Positions 1 to 7,740 of a stretch of DNA of 20,267 nucleotides are shown here, one piece after another. The position numbers and the translations under genes were made by a program. The first letter of the stretch is position 1. Each line of letters opens with the position of its first letter. Origin of the DNA: PWQG01 sp051747985 (GTDB taxonomy: Bacteria > Pseudomonadota > Gammaproteobacteria > Pseudomonadales > Pseudohongiellaceae). The notes under the pieces are model-generated. The model was not told the DNA's origin and did not search any database. It was given only the letters and a program-made list of their open reading frames with translations. The DNA is taken from assembly GCA_051747985.1 (NCBI GenBank), contig JBNJGU010000029.1:1-20267 (forward strand), read 5' to 3'.

Positions 1-18
1 TCATAGGTCTTCTCCCCC
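1..18 (-). promoter_or_regulatory. Start codon and ribosome binding site of a gene leaving the left edge
   Basis: On the minus strand a GGGGGAG Shine-Dalgarno sequence (18 down to 12) is followed after 7 nt by an ATG at 4-2, with one more base before the edge. A leftward gene therefore very probably begins here, but nothing of its product is visible. The upstream stretch 19-284 would hold its promoter. It is AT-rich around 245-300 and contains an imperfect dyad (249-263), but no convincing -35/-10 pair. Confidence 0.5.
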
Positions 19-284
19 AACTCTTGTTCTTTTATTTCGAAGAGTCAAACCAGTGAAACTGTGTTCGTCGCACCCTGCCTCTGCAGCAGAGAATCAGTAT
101 TACGCTGCTCTAATTCTTGTAATTGCAGCTCCGGAATCCGGTCCGGAGATCGTCAGGGGCGTCAAAGACAGCCCACCATGACTGATCCTGCGGCCGATCC
201 TGGCCATCCCGCGCGCATCCCTGCCGGAACCATCCATCAATACAGTCTGTAACATATTATTACAAGCCGTATGATTTACGTAGC

Positions 285-1280
285 TTATACCGGTAAATTT
301 CGGAGAGTCAATGGCAGGTGGTCGAATTCAGAAGAATTATGTTGCTGCTCACAGGTCTGGATTAAGGAGGGGGATTGCGGCCCGCCGAGGGAGTCCTGGA
401 CCTGGCCGGCATTATAGCTGGCGCCAAAGGTCAGCAATGGAGGTGTGGCGGTATCTAAACCGTCCAGCTCAAGGGTGAAGTCGGCGTGCAGCTGTATTTC
501 GGTATTGATCAGGTCGCCCGGGCGGAATGACACCGGGGAATCCGGTCCCAGAGAGGGGGTGATGGTGTTCATCAGCGTGTATTCGGTGGAGCTTTCGCCC
601 AGTCTCGCGCTCAGGTCATAACCGAGCCCGTTGTCCCACTTACCGCGCCATCCGGTGGCCAGGGAGTGATCAAAGACATCGCCCTGGAAGCGGGGGAGTG
701 AATCCCCCGGATGTTTCTGCAGTGGTGAGTGGATCGAACCGTCCGGGCGTCGCAGATCCTCGATCGTACCGTTGTCGGGATAGGGGTAGAAGAACCCGCC
801 GTCCGTATCACTGACCGAATAGTTGCCGAAGGCATACAGTTCGGAGCCGGTGGCCAGCGGGAGACCCGCATTGAAGAACATCCGCAGGGCGGAGGTGTTC
901 GGCTGTCCCCATGGCTGTACCACGTCAGCGCCTTGCGCGTCACGGGCCATACGGTCGGCGGCTGCCATGAATTCAGGATCTTCGGTAACCTCGGTATACT
1001 GGGCATCAGGGTTATAGACGGGATCGCCAGGGTCCATACACCACCAGGACTCACAGTATTGCTCGCTGCATGAGGTGGCCTCCTGGTCGTAGTATTCGCC
1101 GGACAGGCTGAGAAACCGGTTGGCACCGAGCGGAAAACCGATGTTGTCCTGTACCGATGTCTGCGTACCATCCTCTTCAGTGCACTGGCCGGTGTCCGCG
1201 CTGAGACTGTTGCCTTCTTTGCAACTGAGAAGCAGAGCGGGTGATGGGAAGGGTAGCCGCAACAACTGCCAGAGCGGCAT
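285..1280 (-). pseudogene. TonB-dependent receptor, internal fragment
   Basis: The open frame (331 codons) reads as the middle of an outer-membrane TonB-dependent receptor. It contains repeated beta-strand and loop segments of the barrel, such as ELYAFGNYSVSDTDGGFF, GDPVYNPDAQYTEVTED and SFRPGDLINTEIQLHADFTL. A complete family member has roughly 700-1000 residues with a signal peptide, TonB box and plug. Here there is no signal peptide, no plug and no C-terminal aromatic barrel signature. The first ~30 codons and everything after the segment LLTFGASY do not look like receptor sequence. The fragment starts 43 nt after the RidA gene on the same strand. I infer a deletion remnant rather than a functional receptor. 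The substrate cannot be told. Family assignment is by pattern recognition, not by a search. Confidence 0.7.
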
Positions 1281-1323
1281 GTTGTTGCAGCGAGTGGGAG
1301 AGGGGGTGCGGGCAGAAGACCGG

Positions 1324-1809
1324 TCAGGGTACGCGCGCAGCGCGGATCTCGATCTCGATCAGCCAGCCATCGACGACCAGGTCCTCAATCTCGACAAAGG
1401 AACGGACTGGCTTCTGTGGGTTCTCTTCCGTGCCGAAGAACTGTCGATAGGCGCGATTGAATCCGTCGAAGTCCAGTACGCCGTGCTCGTCGGCAACACC
1501 GAAGGCGCGAACCTGGATGATATCGGACATGGACCAGCCTTCGGCTTCCAGTTTGTCCCTGAACCCGTTGAATGTGTCGATGGTCTGCTGTTCCATGTCG
1601 CCCCAGGTGCCGTCTTCCTGACGTGATGCCCCGGCGCCGCTCAGGTACATGATCTCGGCATTCGCCGGAACACGGATGGTGGTGTAGAAATGGCGCCCTT
1701 CACCCTTGCGCTCGATCTCCTGGGCGTGCGTTGTCGGTGTGGCTGTCGCCATCAGGCTCCCCATGGCCAGTACGGCTGACGCCAGGGCAAGTCGTTTCAG
1801 TGCCTTCAT
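1324..1809 (-). CDS. Exported RidA/YjgF-family protein
   Basis: The 161-residue product has a signal peptide (residues 1-29, Lys/Arg start, hydrophobic core, THA cleavage motif), followed by one RidA/YjgF/UK114 domain of about 125 residues. The motif PQKPVRSFVEIEDL carries the Arg that corresponds to the carboxylate-binding Arg105 of E. coli RidA. Cytosolic RidA hydrolyses reactive enamine/imine intermediates made by amine-metabolising enzymes, so an exported copy would do this in the periplasm; the exact substrate is unknown. The start is supported by GAGGA 6 nt upstream of the ATG. It is the only intact gene among fragments of a flavin monoamine oxidase, a likely cytochrome c and a TonB-dependent receptor, a partnership that makes sense for amine oxidation with imine detoxification. 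Whether it is still expressed is uncertain, because its upstream partners are broken. Confidence 0.85.
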   Translation of the reverse strand: MKALKRLALASAVLAMGSLMATATPTTHAQEIERKGEGRHFYTTIRVPANAEIMYLSGAGASRQEDGTWGDMEQQTIDTFNGFRDKLEAEGWSMSDIIQVRAFGVADEHGVLDFDGFNRAYRQFFGTEENPQKPVRSFVEIEDLVVDGWLIEIEIRAARVP

Positions 1810-1845
1810 GCTGTGTCCTCATTGTTCTTGTGAATCCGGGTGTGG

Positions 1846-1905
1846 TCAATCCCGTCCAGTTTCGCCAATTGTCCGGAGGTACGCAACCACGTCCCGCATG
1901 TCCGT
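1846..1905 (-). pseudogene. Probable C-terminal remnant of a c-type cytochrome
   Basis: The last 19 codons before the stop at 1848-1846 read TDMRDVVAYLRTIGETGRD. This resembles the final helix of many class I cytochromes c (DM-DVVAYLRTL pattern). It is fused in frame to the monoamine oxidase scrap immediately upstream and ends 36 nt before the RidA start. No CxxCH haem motif or Met ligand is present, so it cannot function. The assignment rests on a short motif and on the expected neighbourhood of amine oxidase/RidA genes. Confidence 0.4.
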
Positions 1906-2055
1906 TTCCACGCCCAGTTCCCGGCAGTAGTGCATCAGAGTGTGGTGACTGCCCGGAATGCGGGCGGTACCCGCGTTGAAGTACAGGGGTGGTTCGTCGT
2001 CGAAGTCGCATACCTGTGGATTGCCGACTTCATCGATCAGGCCCAGTATCTGGCG
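1906..2055 (-). pseudogene. Flavin monoamine oxidase, frameshifted N-terminal fragment
   Basis: Two adjacent minus-strand frames together give LIDEVGNPQVCDFDDEPPLYFNAG, then a disturbed stretch, then HHTLMHYCRELGVE. This is the pattern of the N-terminal FAD-domain region of flavin monoamine oxidases (xLYFNAGPxRIPxHHxxLMHYCRELGVE). The first frame stops at 1937-1935 and the second frame carries on, so at least one indel lies near 1945-1960. An in-frame stop lies at 2058-2056, and no Rossmann GxGxxG is visible upstream. The enzyme would have oxidised an amine or amino acid to an imine, the substrate class of the neighbouring RidA. What remains is about 50 of an expected ~500 residues. Confidence 0.55.
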
Positions 2056-2135
2056 TCAGAGTTGTATTGACGTGGGTGCCGGTGGTGCACCGTGATTTCT
2101 GGCTCCCTCGGTATGGTGCAAGGACGGGGCACGGT

Positions 2136-2157
2136 TAGATTCCTGATCAGGAATCTA
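2136..2157. promoter_or_regulatory. Perfect 22-bp palindrome upstream of oadG, candidate operator
   Basis: An 11-base half-site, TAGATTCCTGA, is followed directly by its exact reverse complement with no spacer. It lies 36 nt before the oadG start. A TATTAT hexamer (2159-2164) follows immediately, so the palindrome occupies the -35/spacer region of the likely promoter. There is no T-run, which argues against a terminator. The position fits a dimeric repressor or activator site controlling the oad operon; the regulator is unknown. Confidence 0.55.
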
Positions 2158-2158
2158 G

Positions 2159-2164
2159 TATTAT
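2159..2164 (+). promoter_or_regulatory. Candidate -10 element of the oad operon
   Basis: TATTAT matches the sigma-70 -10 consensus at 5 of 6 positions and lies 29 nt before the oadG ATG. The hexamer 17 bp upstream (2136-2141) is a poor -35 and is part of the palindrome, which suggests activator dependence or a regulated promoter. Confidence 0.4.
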
Positions 2165-2193
2165 CGGCGTTTTCAGATAAAGAGCAGGAAATC

Positions 2194-2460
2194 ATGTCCG
2201 AGTTGATGAGTCAGGGGCTGAATCTGGCCCTGGTGGGTATGGGGGTGGTATTCAGCTTCCTTGCCATTCTTGTTTTTCTGACCACCCTGATGTCGGATCT
2301 CGTGGCGCGATTACCCGGTTCCGATGCCTCGTCGCAGGCGCCCACGACCGGAGTCTCGCCGACCGCTCGCGGAAACAACGGAACGCCCGCCACAACCGAC
2401 AGCACGCAGCTGGTCGCCGTAATCAGTGCGGCAATCCGTGAACACCGGCGCCGCCGCTGA
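2194..2460 (+). CDS. oadG: Oxaloacetate decarboxylase gamma subunit
   Basis: The 88-residue protein is the small membrane-anchor subunit of the Na+-translocating oxaloacetate decarboxylase. One transmembrane helix (about residues 9-32, LNLALVGMGVVFSFLAILVFLTTLM) includes the conserved GMGVVF segment. It is followed by a polar, Pro/Thr/Ser-rich linker and a short basic tail ending in REHRRRR. In the family OadG assembles the complex by binding OadA through its C-terminus and may bind Zn2+. Here only one His remains in the tail, fewer than in the Klebsiella protein as I recall it. The start at 2194 is chosen because AGCAGGAA lies just upstream and the helix begins at the usual distance; upstream in-frame codons do not look coding. 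It is the first gene of oadGAB. Confidence 0.9.
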   Translation: MSELMSQGLNLALVGMGVVFSFLAILVFLTTLMSDLVARLPGSDASSQAPTTGVSPTARGNNGTPATTDSTQLVAVISAAIREHRRRR

Positions 2461-2494
2461 ACACGCCTCCAATCGATCAAAGGACGCTTCCACG

Positions 2495-4294
2495 ATGAGC
2501 GATAACAAGAAACCATTGGGCATCACCGATGTCATACTCCGTGATGCCCACCAGTCACTGCTTGCCACCCGCATGCGCCTGGATGACATGCTGCCCATTG
2601 CCGAGAAACTCGATCAGGTAGGCTTCTGGTCACTGGAGTCGTGGGGTGGTGCCACATTTGATGCCTGTATCCGCTACCTCGGTGAGGATCCCTGGGAGCG
2701 GATCAGGGAGCTCAAGAAGGCAATGCCGAATACGCCCCAGCAGATGCTGTTCCGCGGGCAGAACATCCTGGGCTATAGACATTACGCCGATGATATTGTG
2801 GAGCGCTTCGTCGAACGGGCTGCCGAGAATGGTGTTGATGTATTCCGCGTTTTCGACGCCATGAACGACGTACGCAACCTGGAGACGGCGATCAGGGCGG
2901 TGAAGAAGCAGGGCAGACACGCGCAGGGCACCATGTCCTACACGGTCAGTCCGGTACACACCATCGAATCGTGGATTTCCATGGCGCGGCAGATCGAGGA
3001 CATGGGCGCCGACTCGCTCTGCATCAAGGATATGGCGGGACTGCTGACACCGTATGTCGGGTACGAGCTGATCACCGGTCTGAAAGAAGCCACCAATCTC
3101 GATATCCACATGCAGTGTCACGCCACGACCGGCCTGTCCACGGCGACCTACCTCAAGGCGGTGGAAGCCGGAATCGACAACCTGGATACCGCCATTTCCT
3201 CCATGAGCATGACCTACGGTCACACCCCGACGGAGACGCTGGTGGCCATGTTGCAGGGCACCGATCGGGATACGGGGCTGGACATCGAACTGCTGGAGGA
3301 GATTGCCAGTTATTTCCGCGAGGTCCGCAAGAAGTACGCCCGATTCGAAGGCTCGCTGAAGGGCATCGATTCCCGCATTCTGGTGGCCCAGGTGCCGGGA
3401 GGCATGCTGACCAATCTGGAAAACCAGTTACGTGAGCAAAATGCCCAGGATCGCATGGATGAGGTGCTGGAAGAGATTCCCAGAGTCCGTCAGGAGCTTG
3501 GCTACATTCCACTGGTGACACCGACATCCCAGATCGTGGGAACACAGGCCGTGCTCAATGTGCTGACCGGTGAACGCTACAAGAGCATCACGCGGGAAAC
3601 GGAAGGCGTACTCAAGGGCGAGTATGGTGCCACGCCGGCCGAGGTGGACAGCGAGCTGCAGAAACGTGTTCTGGCGGGTGGAGAACCGGTCACCTGTCGT
3701 CCGGCGGAGCTGCTGGAACCCGAGTTCGAAAAACAGAAGGCCGAGCTGAAAGCGCTTGCCGCGGAGAAAGGTTTTGACATCGTTCACGAGGTGGACGATA
3801 CGCTGACCTATGCCCTGTTGCCGCAACCGGCGCTCAAGTTCTTCCAGAACCGGAACAATCCGGAGGCATTTGAACCCGCACCGGATAGTGAAGTTGCGGA
3901 GAAGGAAGCGGCCCGCCCCGGTGAGTCTTCGGGCGGGGAGCAGGGCGTGTACACCGTGGAGGTGGAGGGGCGCTCCTACGTGGTGCGGGTGACTGATGGA
4001 GGCGATGTCAGTGCCTTGAGTGAAGCGCTGCCTGCCACGTCCGTCGGCGGCAAGCCCGCGGAGGGACCATCCGGAGGCGAAGGTCACCAGGTCAAGGCGC
4101 CACTGTCCGGCAGTGTCTACCGGATTGTTGCCAACGAAGGCAGCCAGATCGGTGAAGGTGATGTGTTGATGGTGCTGGAAGCCATGAAGATGGAAACGGA
4201 GATCCGCAGTGACCGGGCCGGAACGGTCCGACAACTGCATGTCGCCGAAGGTGAGTCAGTCAGCTCCGGCGACCCCCTGGTTACGCTGGAGTGA
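2495..4294 (+). CDS. oadA: Oxaloacetate decarboxylase alpha subunit (carboxyltransferase + biotin carrier)
   Basis: The 599-residue cytoplasmic subunit transfers the carboxylate of oxaloacetate to biotin, giving pyruvate and carboxybiotin, which OadB then decarboxylates. Residues 7-~270 form the HMGL-like TIM barrel (TDVILRDAHQSLLATR, with the metal-ligand Asp at 17; CIKDM with the catalytic Lys at 178). A conserved carboxylase domain follows to about 465. An acidic linker then leads to the biotinyl domain, whose EAMKMETE motif places the biotinylated Lys at 565. The start has AAAGGA 10 nt upstream and gives numbering identical to Vibrio cholerae OadA as I remember it. An unusual feature is the second metal-binding motif, which reads HMQCHATTG, so position 207 is Gln where the family normally has LHCHATTG with His. 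It lies 34 nt after oadG and 5 nt before oadB. A PycB-type pyruvate carboxylase subunit is unlikely given oadG and oadB. Confidence 0.95.
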   Translation: MSDNKKPLGITDVILRDAHQSLLATRMRLDDMLPIAEKLDQVGFWSLESWGGATFDACIRYLGEDPWERIRELKKAMPNTPQQMLFRGQNILGYRHYADDIVERFVERAAENGVDVFRVFDAMNDVRNLETAIRAVKKQGRHAQGTMSYTVSPVHTIESWISMARQIEDMGADSLCIKDMAGLLTPYVGYELITGLKEATNLDIHMQCHATTGLSTATYLKAVEAGIDNLDTAISSMSMTYGHTPTETLVAMLQGTDRDTGLDIELLEEIASYFREVRKKYARFEGSLKGIDSRILVAQVPGGMLTNLENQLREQNAQDRMDEVLEEIPRVRQELGYIPLVTPTSQIVGTQAVLNVLTGERYKSITRETEGVLKGEYGATPAEVDSELQKRVLAGGEPVTCRPAELLEPEFEKQKAELKALAAEKGFDIVHEVDDTLTYALLPQPALKFFQNRNNPEAFEPAPDSEVAEKEAARPGESSGGEQGVYTVEVEGRSYVVRVTDGGDVSALSEALPATSVGGKPAEGPSGGEGHQVKAPLSGSVYRIVANEGSQIGEGDVLMVLEAMKMETEIRSDRAGTVRQLHVAEGESVSSGDPLVTLE

Positions 4295-4299
4295 ACTGA

Positions 4300-5430
4300 A
4301 TGGAACTGTTGACGGAACTCTGGCATACCACTGGTATCTATCAGCTGGCGTTCAAACAGGCCGCCATGATCCTGGTGGGTCTGCTGTTGCTGTACCTTGC
4401 CATCAGCAAGAAGTTTGAACCATTGCTGCTGGTACCGATCGGCTTCGGCGGCATACTGGCCAACATTCCCGGCGTTGATATAGCCGTCGCGGACGGGGTG
4501 CTGGCGCAGTTCTACCAGATGGGGCTCAGCACGGGCGTGTTTCCGCTGTTGATCTTCATGGGCGTGGGTGCCATGACCGATTTCGGTCCCTTGCTGGCCA
4601 ATCCCCGGACACTGTTGTTGGGTGCCGCGGCCCAGTTCGGCATCTTTGCCACGGTGCTCGGCGCCCTGTTCCTGACGGATGTGGGGTGGTTCGATTTCAC
4701 ATTGCAGCAGGCGGCCGCGATCGGCATCATCGGGGGCGCTGACGGGCCCACCGCGATCTATGTGTCGGGGATCCTGGCGCCGGAGTTGCTGGGTCCGATC
4801 GCCGTGGCGGCCTACTCCTACATGGCACTGGTGCCGCTGATCCAGCCCCCCATCATGCGCATGCTCACCAGCGAGGACGAACGTCGCATCGAGATGAAGC
4901 AGCTGCGAGTGGTGTCCCAGCGGGAGAAAATCGTTTTTCCGCTGCTGCTGCTGATACTGGTGGCGCTGGTGGTGCCTTCCGCCGCTCCGCTGCTGGGCAT
5001 GTTCTGCTTCGGCAATCTGATGAAGGAGTGTGGCGTGGTCGACCGGTTGACCAAGACCGCGCAGAACGCCCTGATCAACATTGTCACGATCCTGCTGGGT
5101 CTGTCGGTCGGTTCACGCCTCATGGCGGATGAGTTCCTGGTGGCCAGCACGCTGGGCATTCTGGCGCTGGGCATGGTGGCTTTCGCCATCGGCACCATGA
5201 CCGGCGTGTTGATGGGCAAACTGATGAACCGTCTCAGCGCGGCGAGGATCAATCCACTGATCGGCGCGGCGGGTGTCTCCGCGGTGCCCATGGCGGCGCG
5301 GGTTGTCAATCGGGTGGGTACGGAAGCCAATCCGCACAACTTCCTGCTCATGCATGCCATGGGGCCGAATGTGGCCGGTGTCATAGGTTCTGCGATCGCG
5401 GCTGGTATACTGATCGAAATGGTCGGCTGA
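4300..5430 (+). CDS. oadB: Oxaloacetate decarboxylase beta subunit, Na+ pump
   Basis: The 376-residue polytopic inner-membrane protein decarboxylates the carboxybiotin made by OadA and couples this to outward Na+ transport. About nine hydrophobic segments are visible. The family's central motif GGADGPTAIY (residues 145-154) contains the Asp known to be needed for Na+ binding. The C-terminal helix GPNVAGVIGSAIAAGIL (355-371) contains the conserved Asn, Gly and Ser residues. The length is typical for the compact OadB/GcdB/MmdB type. It starts 5 nt after oadA, so translational coupling is likely. The partner OadA identifies the substrate as oxaloacetate rather than glutaconyl- or methylmalonyl-CoA. 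The pump would let the cell make a sodium gradient from oxaloacetate or citrate catabolism. Confidence 0.95.
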   Translation: MELLTELWHTTGIYQLAFKQAAMILVGLLLLYLAISKKFEPLLLVPIGFGGILANIPGVDIAVADGVLAQFYQMGLSTGVFPLLIFMGVGAMTDFGPLLANPRTLLLGAAAQFGIFATVLGALFLTDVGWFDFTLQQAAAIGIIGGADGPTAIYVSGILAPELLGPIAVAAYSYMALVPLIQPPIMRMLTSEDERRIEMKQLRVVSQREKIVFPLLLLILVALVVPSAAPLLGMFCFGNLMKECGVVDRLTKTAQNALINIVTILLGLSVGSRLMADEFLVASTLGILALGMVAFAIGTMTGVLMGKLMNRLSAARINPLIGAAGVSAVPMAARVVNRVGTEANPHNFLLMHAMGPNVAGVIGSAIAAGILIEMVG

Positions 5431-5455
5431 TCAACCATGCGACAGGTGATGCAAT

Positions 5456-6877
5456 ATGCCGGAACTGGCGGAAGTGAACGAGGGCCTGACCGGGGAACAA
5501 CCGGATCCGGCCTCGGTGTTGTATGTACTGGACACCAATGTCCTGATCCATGATCCGACTGCGATCGGCAACTTCGACGAACACCATGTCGTGTTGCCGA
5601 TCACCGTGCTGGAAGAGCTGGATCGGCTGAAGGCGGGCAGAACAGCGCTGGCCGCCGATTGCCGCCAGGCCATTCGCGAGATCGATCGGGTGATCGGGGC
5701 GGCCGATGCCGCCGGTGTCGAGGCCGGTGTGCCCATCGGCGCCGTCGACGGATGTGGCGGCAGGGGGCGCCTTTCCGTCCTCATGACCGAAACCCCGGCG
5801 AACCTGCGGATACTGCCCGAGCACCTCAACGACAACAAGATCCTCAACGCCATCGCCCATCTGCAGCAGCGTCATCCGCGCAGTCGCGTTGTCCTTGTCA
5901 CCAAGGACATCAACATGCGTCTGAAAGCGAAAGCCTGCGGTATTGACGCGGAAGACTACCAGACCGACCAGCTGCTCAGTGACATCAATCAGCTCAACAA
6001 GGGCTATCAGCAGTTCTCCGGTGATTTCTGGGAACAGATCGACACGGTGCGGACCGAACAGTGTCAGGACGGTGCCACGCTGTTTCATCTGCTTAGGGGT
6101 GAATTGGGGTTCGATGTGTTTCCCAACCAGTACCTTCACGATGAGATCGGATTCCTGGCCCGGGTCGTCGCCCTGGAGGGCGATCGCGTAACCCTGCGCC
6201 ATATTGACCTGCCCGGGCGGCTGCAGAGGGAAGTCTGGGGGCTGCGTCCCCGCGACATCTATCAGGCCATGGCGCTGGATCTGCTGATGGATCCTGATGT
6301 GCACCTGGTCAACCTGACCGGTTCGGCGGGATCCGGCAAGACCATTCTGGCCCTCGCCGCTGCCATCGAACAGACTTTGCCCAACAAGATATACAAGCGT
6401 ATCATCGTGACAAGAAGCGCACAGGGGCTGGACGAGGATATCGGTTTTCTGCCGGGCACGGAGGCGGAAAAGATGGAACCGTGGCTGGGGGCCATCTCCG
6501 ACAATCTGGAGGCGCTGCATTACGACGACGAGAACAGCCAGGGCAGCGTGGATTACGTGCTGGCCAATGTGCCGATCCAGTTCAAATCGCTGAATTATAT
6601 CCGGGGGCGGAGTTTCCAGCAGAGCCTGATCATCATCGATGAATCGCAGAACCTGACCCCGCACCAGATGAAAACCATCATCACGCGTGCCGGCACCGGC
6701 TCGAAAGTGATCTGTCTGGGCAACCTGGCGCAGATTGATACGCCCTATCTGTCACCCACCAGTTCGGGACTCACCTATTTGACCGAACGGTTCAAGCACT
6801 TCCGTCATGGTGGCAATCTGCAGCTCCAGGGGGTGCCGCGCTCACTGCTGGCGGCCTATGCCGAGGAACATCTGTGA
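5456..6877 (+). CDS. PIN-PhoH family ATPase/ribonuclease
   Basis: The 473-residue protein has an N-terminal PIN nuclease domain (about residues 20-165; YVLDTNVLIHDP with Asp26, VLEELDRLK, and DNKILNAIAH and LVTKDINMR with further acidic residues). The PhoH-like P-loop ATPase domain follows (about 260-470; Walker A GSAGSGKT at 289-296, Walker B LIIIDESQN at 391-399). This is the PhoH2/YlaK architecture, reported in other bacteria to unwind and cleave RNA, so RNA metabolism is the likely role. Despite the name there is no Pho box before it. It follows oadB by 25 nt on the same strand and may be co-transcribed, but a functional link to the Na+ pump is not evident. An insertion rich in Gly and Ala (about residues 81-106) sits inside the PIN domain. 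The Shine-Dalgarno before the ATG is weak. Confidence 0.9.
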   Translation: MPELAEVNEGLTGEQPDPASVLYVLDTNVLIHDPTAIGNFDEHHVVLPITVLEELDRLKAGRTALAADCRQAIREIDRVIGAADAAGVEAGVPIGAVDGCGGRGRLSVLMTETPANLRILPEHLNDNKILNAIAHLQQRHPRSRVVLVTKDINMRLKAKACGIDAEDYQTDQLLSDINQLNKGYQQFSGDFWEQIDTVRTEQCQDGATLFHLLRGELGFDVFPNQYLHDEIGFLARVVALEGDRVTLRHIDLPGRLQREVWGLRPRDIYQAMALDLLMDPDVHLVNLTGSAGSGKTILALAAAIEQTLPNKIYKRIIVTRSAQGLDEDIGFLPGTEAEKMEPWLGAISDNLEALHYDDENSQGSVDYVLANVPIQFKSLNYIRGRSFQQSLIIIDESQNLTPHQMKTIITRAGTGSKVICLGNLAQIDTPYLSPTSSGLTYLTERFKHFRHGGNLQLQGVPRSLLAAYAEEHL

Positions 6878-6900
6878 ATCTCGGGAGCAGTTGACCCGGT

Positions 6901-7680
6901 TCACTCAGAGTACACGTTGTGGTCCATCGTGCGGGACGGGGTATCCTTGCTCGGTTTGCCCACCGGACGGGCCGGGACACCCACGACGGTGGTGTGCGGT
7001 GCCACATCCTGCAGCACCACGCTGCCCGCTCCGATCTTGGCGCCGGTACCCACTTCGATGTTCCCCAATACCTTGGCGCCGGTCGAGATCAGCACGCCAG
7101 ATCGGATCTTGGGGTGTCGGTCTCCCTGTTCGTTTCCCGTTCCGCCCAGTGTCACGGATTGCATGATGGAGACGTCATCGTCGATGACAGTGGTTTCGCC
7201 AATGACGATGCCGGTGGCGTGATCGAACATGATGCCCTGGCCCATCACGCAGGCCGGGTGGATGTCCACGCCGAAAATCTCGGAATTGCGGCTCTGCAGA
7301 TACATGGCCAGGTCCTTTCGACCACGGGTCCACAGGAAATGTGCCAGGCGATGCACCTGGATGGACTGGAAGCCCTTGAGGAACAGGATGACGGGAAGGT
7401 ACTGGTTGGTGGCCGCGTCACGATCATGGACCGCCTGGATGTCGAAGGCGGCCTGTCGGATCATGCGGGGCTCTTCCCGGTAGGCCATTTCGAACAGCTC
7501 CCGCAATGTCATGGCGGACATGACCGGTGCGGACAGCTTGTTGGACAAAAGGAATCCCAGGGCAGCATCCAGACTGTCATGATTCAGTACGCAGGCATAC
7601 ACATGGCTGGCCAACAGGGGCTCTCTCAGGATCAGTGCGTTGGCTTCTTCCCGTAAGGCACTCCAGATGTGTTGGGGCAT
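6901..7680 (-). CDS. cysE: Serine O-acetyltransferase
   Basis: The 259-residue cytoplasmic enzyme acetylates L-serine with acetyl-CoA, the first step of cysteine synthesis. Residues 1-~135 form the helical SATase N-terminal domain (WSALREEA at 7-14). A left-handed beta-helix of hexapeptide repeats follows, with the catalytic pair DIHPA (Asp139) and FDHATG (His154) and the conserved VGETTVI and MQSVTLGGTG segments. These correspond to Asp143 and His158 of the 273-residue E. coli CysE. The protein ends at MDHNVYSE, about where E. coli CysE continues with the flexible tail ending in Ile that inserts into CysK, so the canonical cysteine-synthase complex tail is absent. GGGAG lies 5 nt before the ATG. 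It is 60 nt downstream of the GT39 gene on the same strand, and converges on the PhoH-type gene with a 23-nt gap. Confidence 0.95.
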   Translation of the reverse strand: MPQHIWSALREEANALILREPLLASHVYACVLNHDSLDAALGFLLSNKLSAPVMSAMTLRELFEMAYREEPRMIRQAAFDIQAVHDRDAATNQYLPVILFLKGFQSIQVHRLAHFLWTRGRKDLAMYLQSRNSEIFGVDIHPACVMGQGIMFDHATGIVIGETTVIDDDVSIMQSVTLGGTGNEQGDRHPKIRSGVLISTGAKVLGNIEVGTGAKIGAGSVVLQDVAPHTTVVGVPARPVGKPSKDTPSRTMDHNVYSE

Positions 7681-7740
7681 GTCGACTCCCGTCGTTGGCG
7701 GTGGTTGGCGTTGGCGATTATATAGCAGTCCGCGGCAGGC

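Noticed and set aside
61..252. 63-codon plus-strand ORF near the left edge
   Set aside because: No ribosome site, cysteine/serine-rich low-information sequence and no family resemblance; it lies in the leader of the leftward gene.
249..263. AT-rich imperfect dyad GTAACATATTATTAC
   Set aside because: Near-palindromic, but expected by chance in an AT-rich leader; no second copy and no clear promoter beside it.
1..2190. Insertion sequence or integron as the cause of the decayed cluster
   Set aside because: I looked for transposase fragments, terminal inverted repeats and target-site duplications around the fragments and saw none.
3428..4240. 270-codon minus-strand ORF
   Set aside because: Antisense shadow of oadA; high GC at the third codon position opens such frames routinely.
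5381..6664. Long (427-codon) minus-strand ORF
   Set aside because: It is antisense to the PIN-PhoH gene, whose motifs are unmistakable; the antisense product has no recognisable domain.
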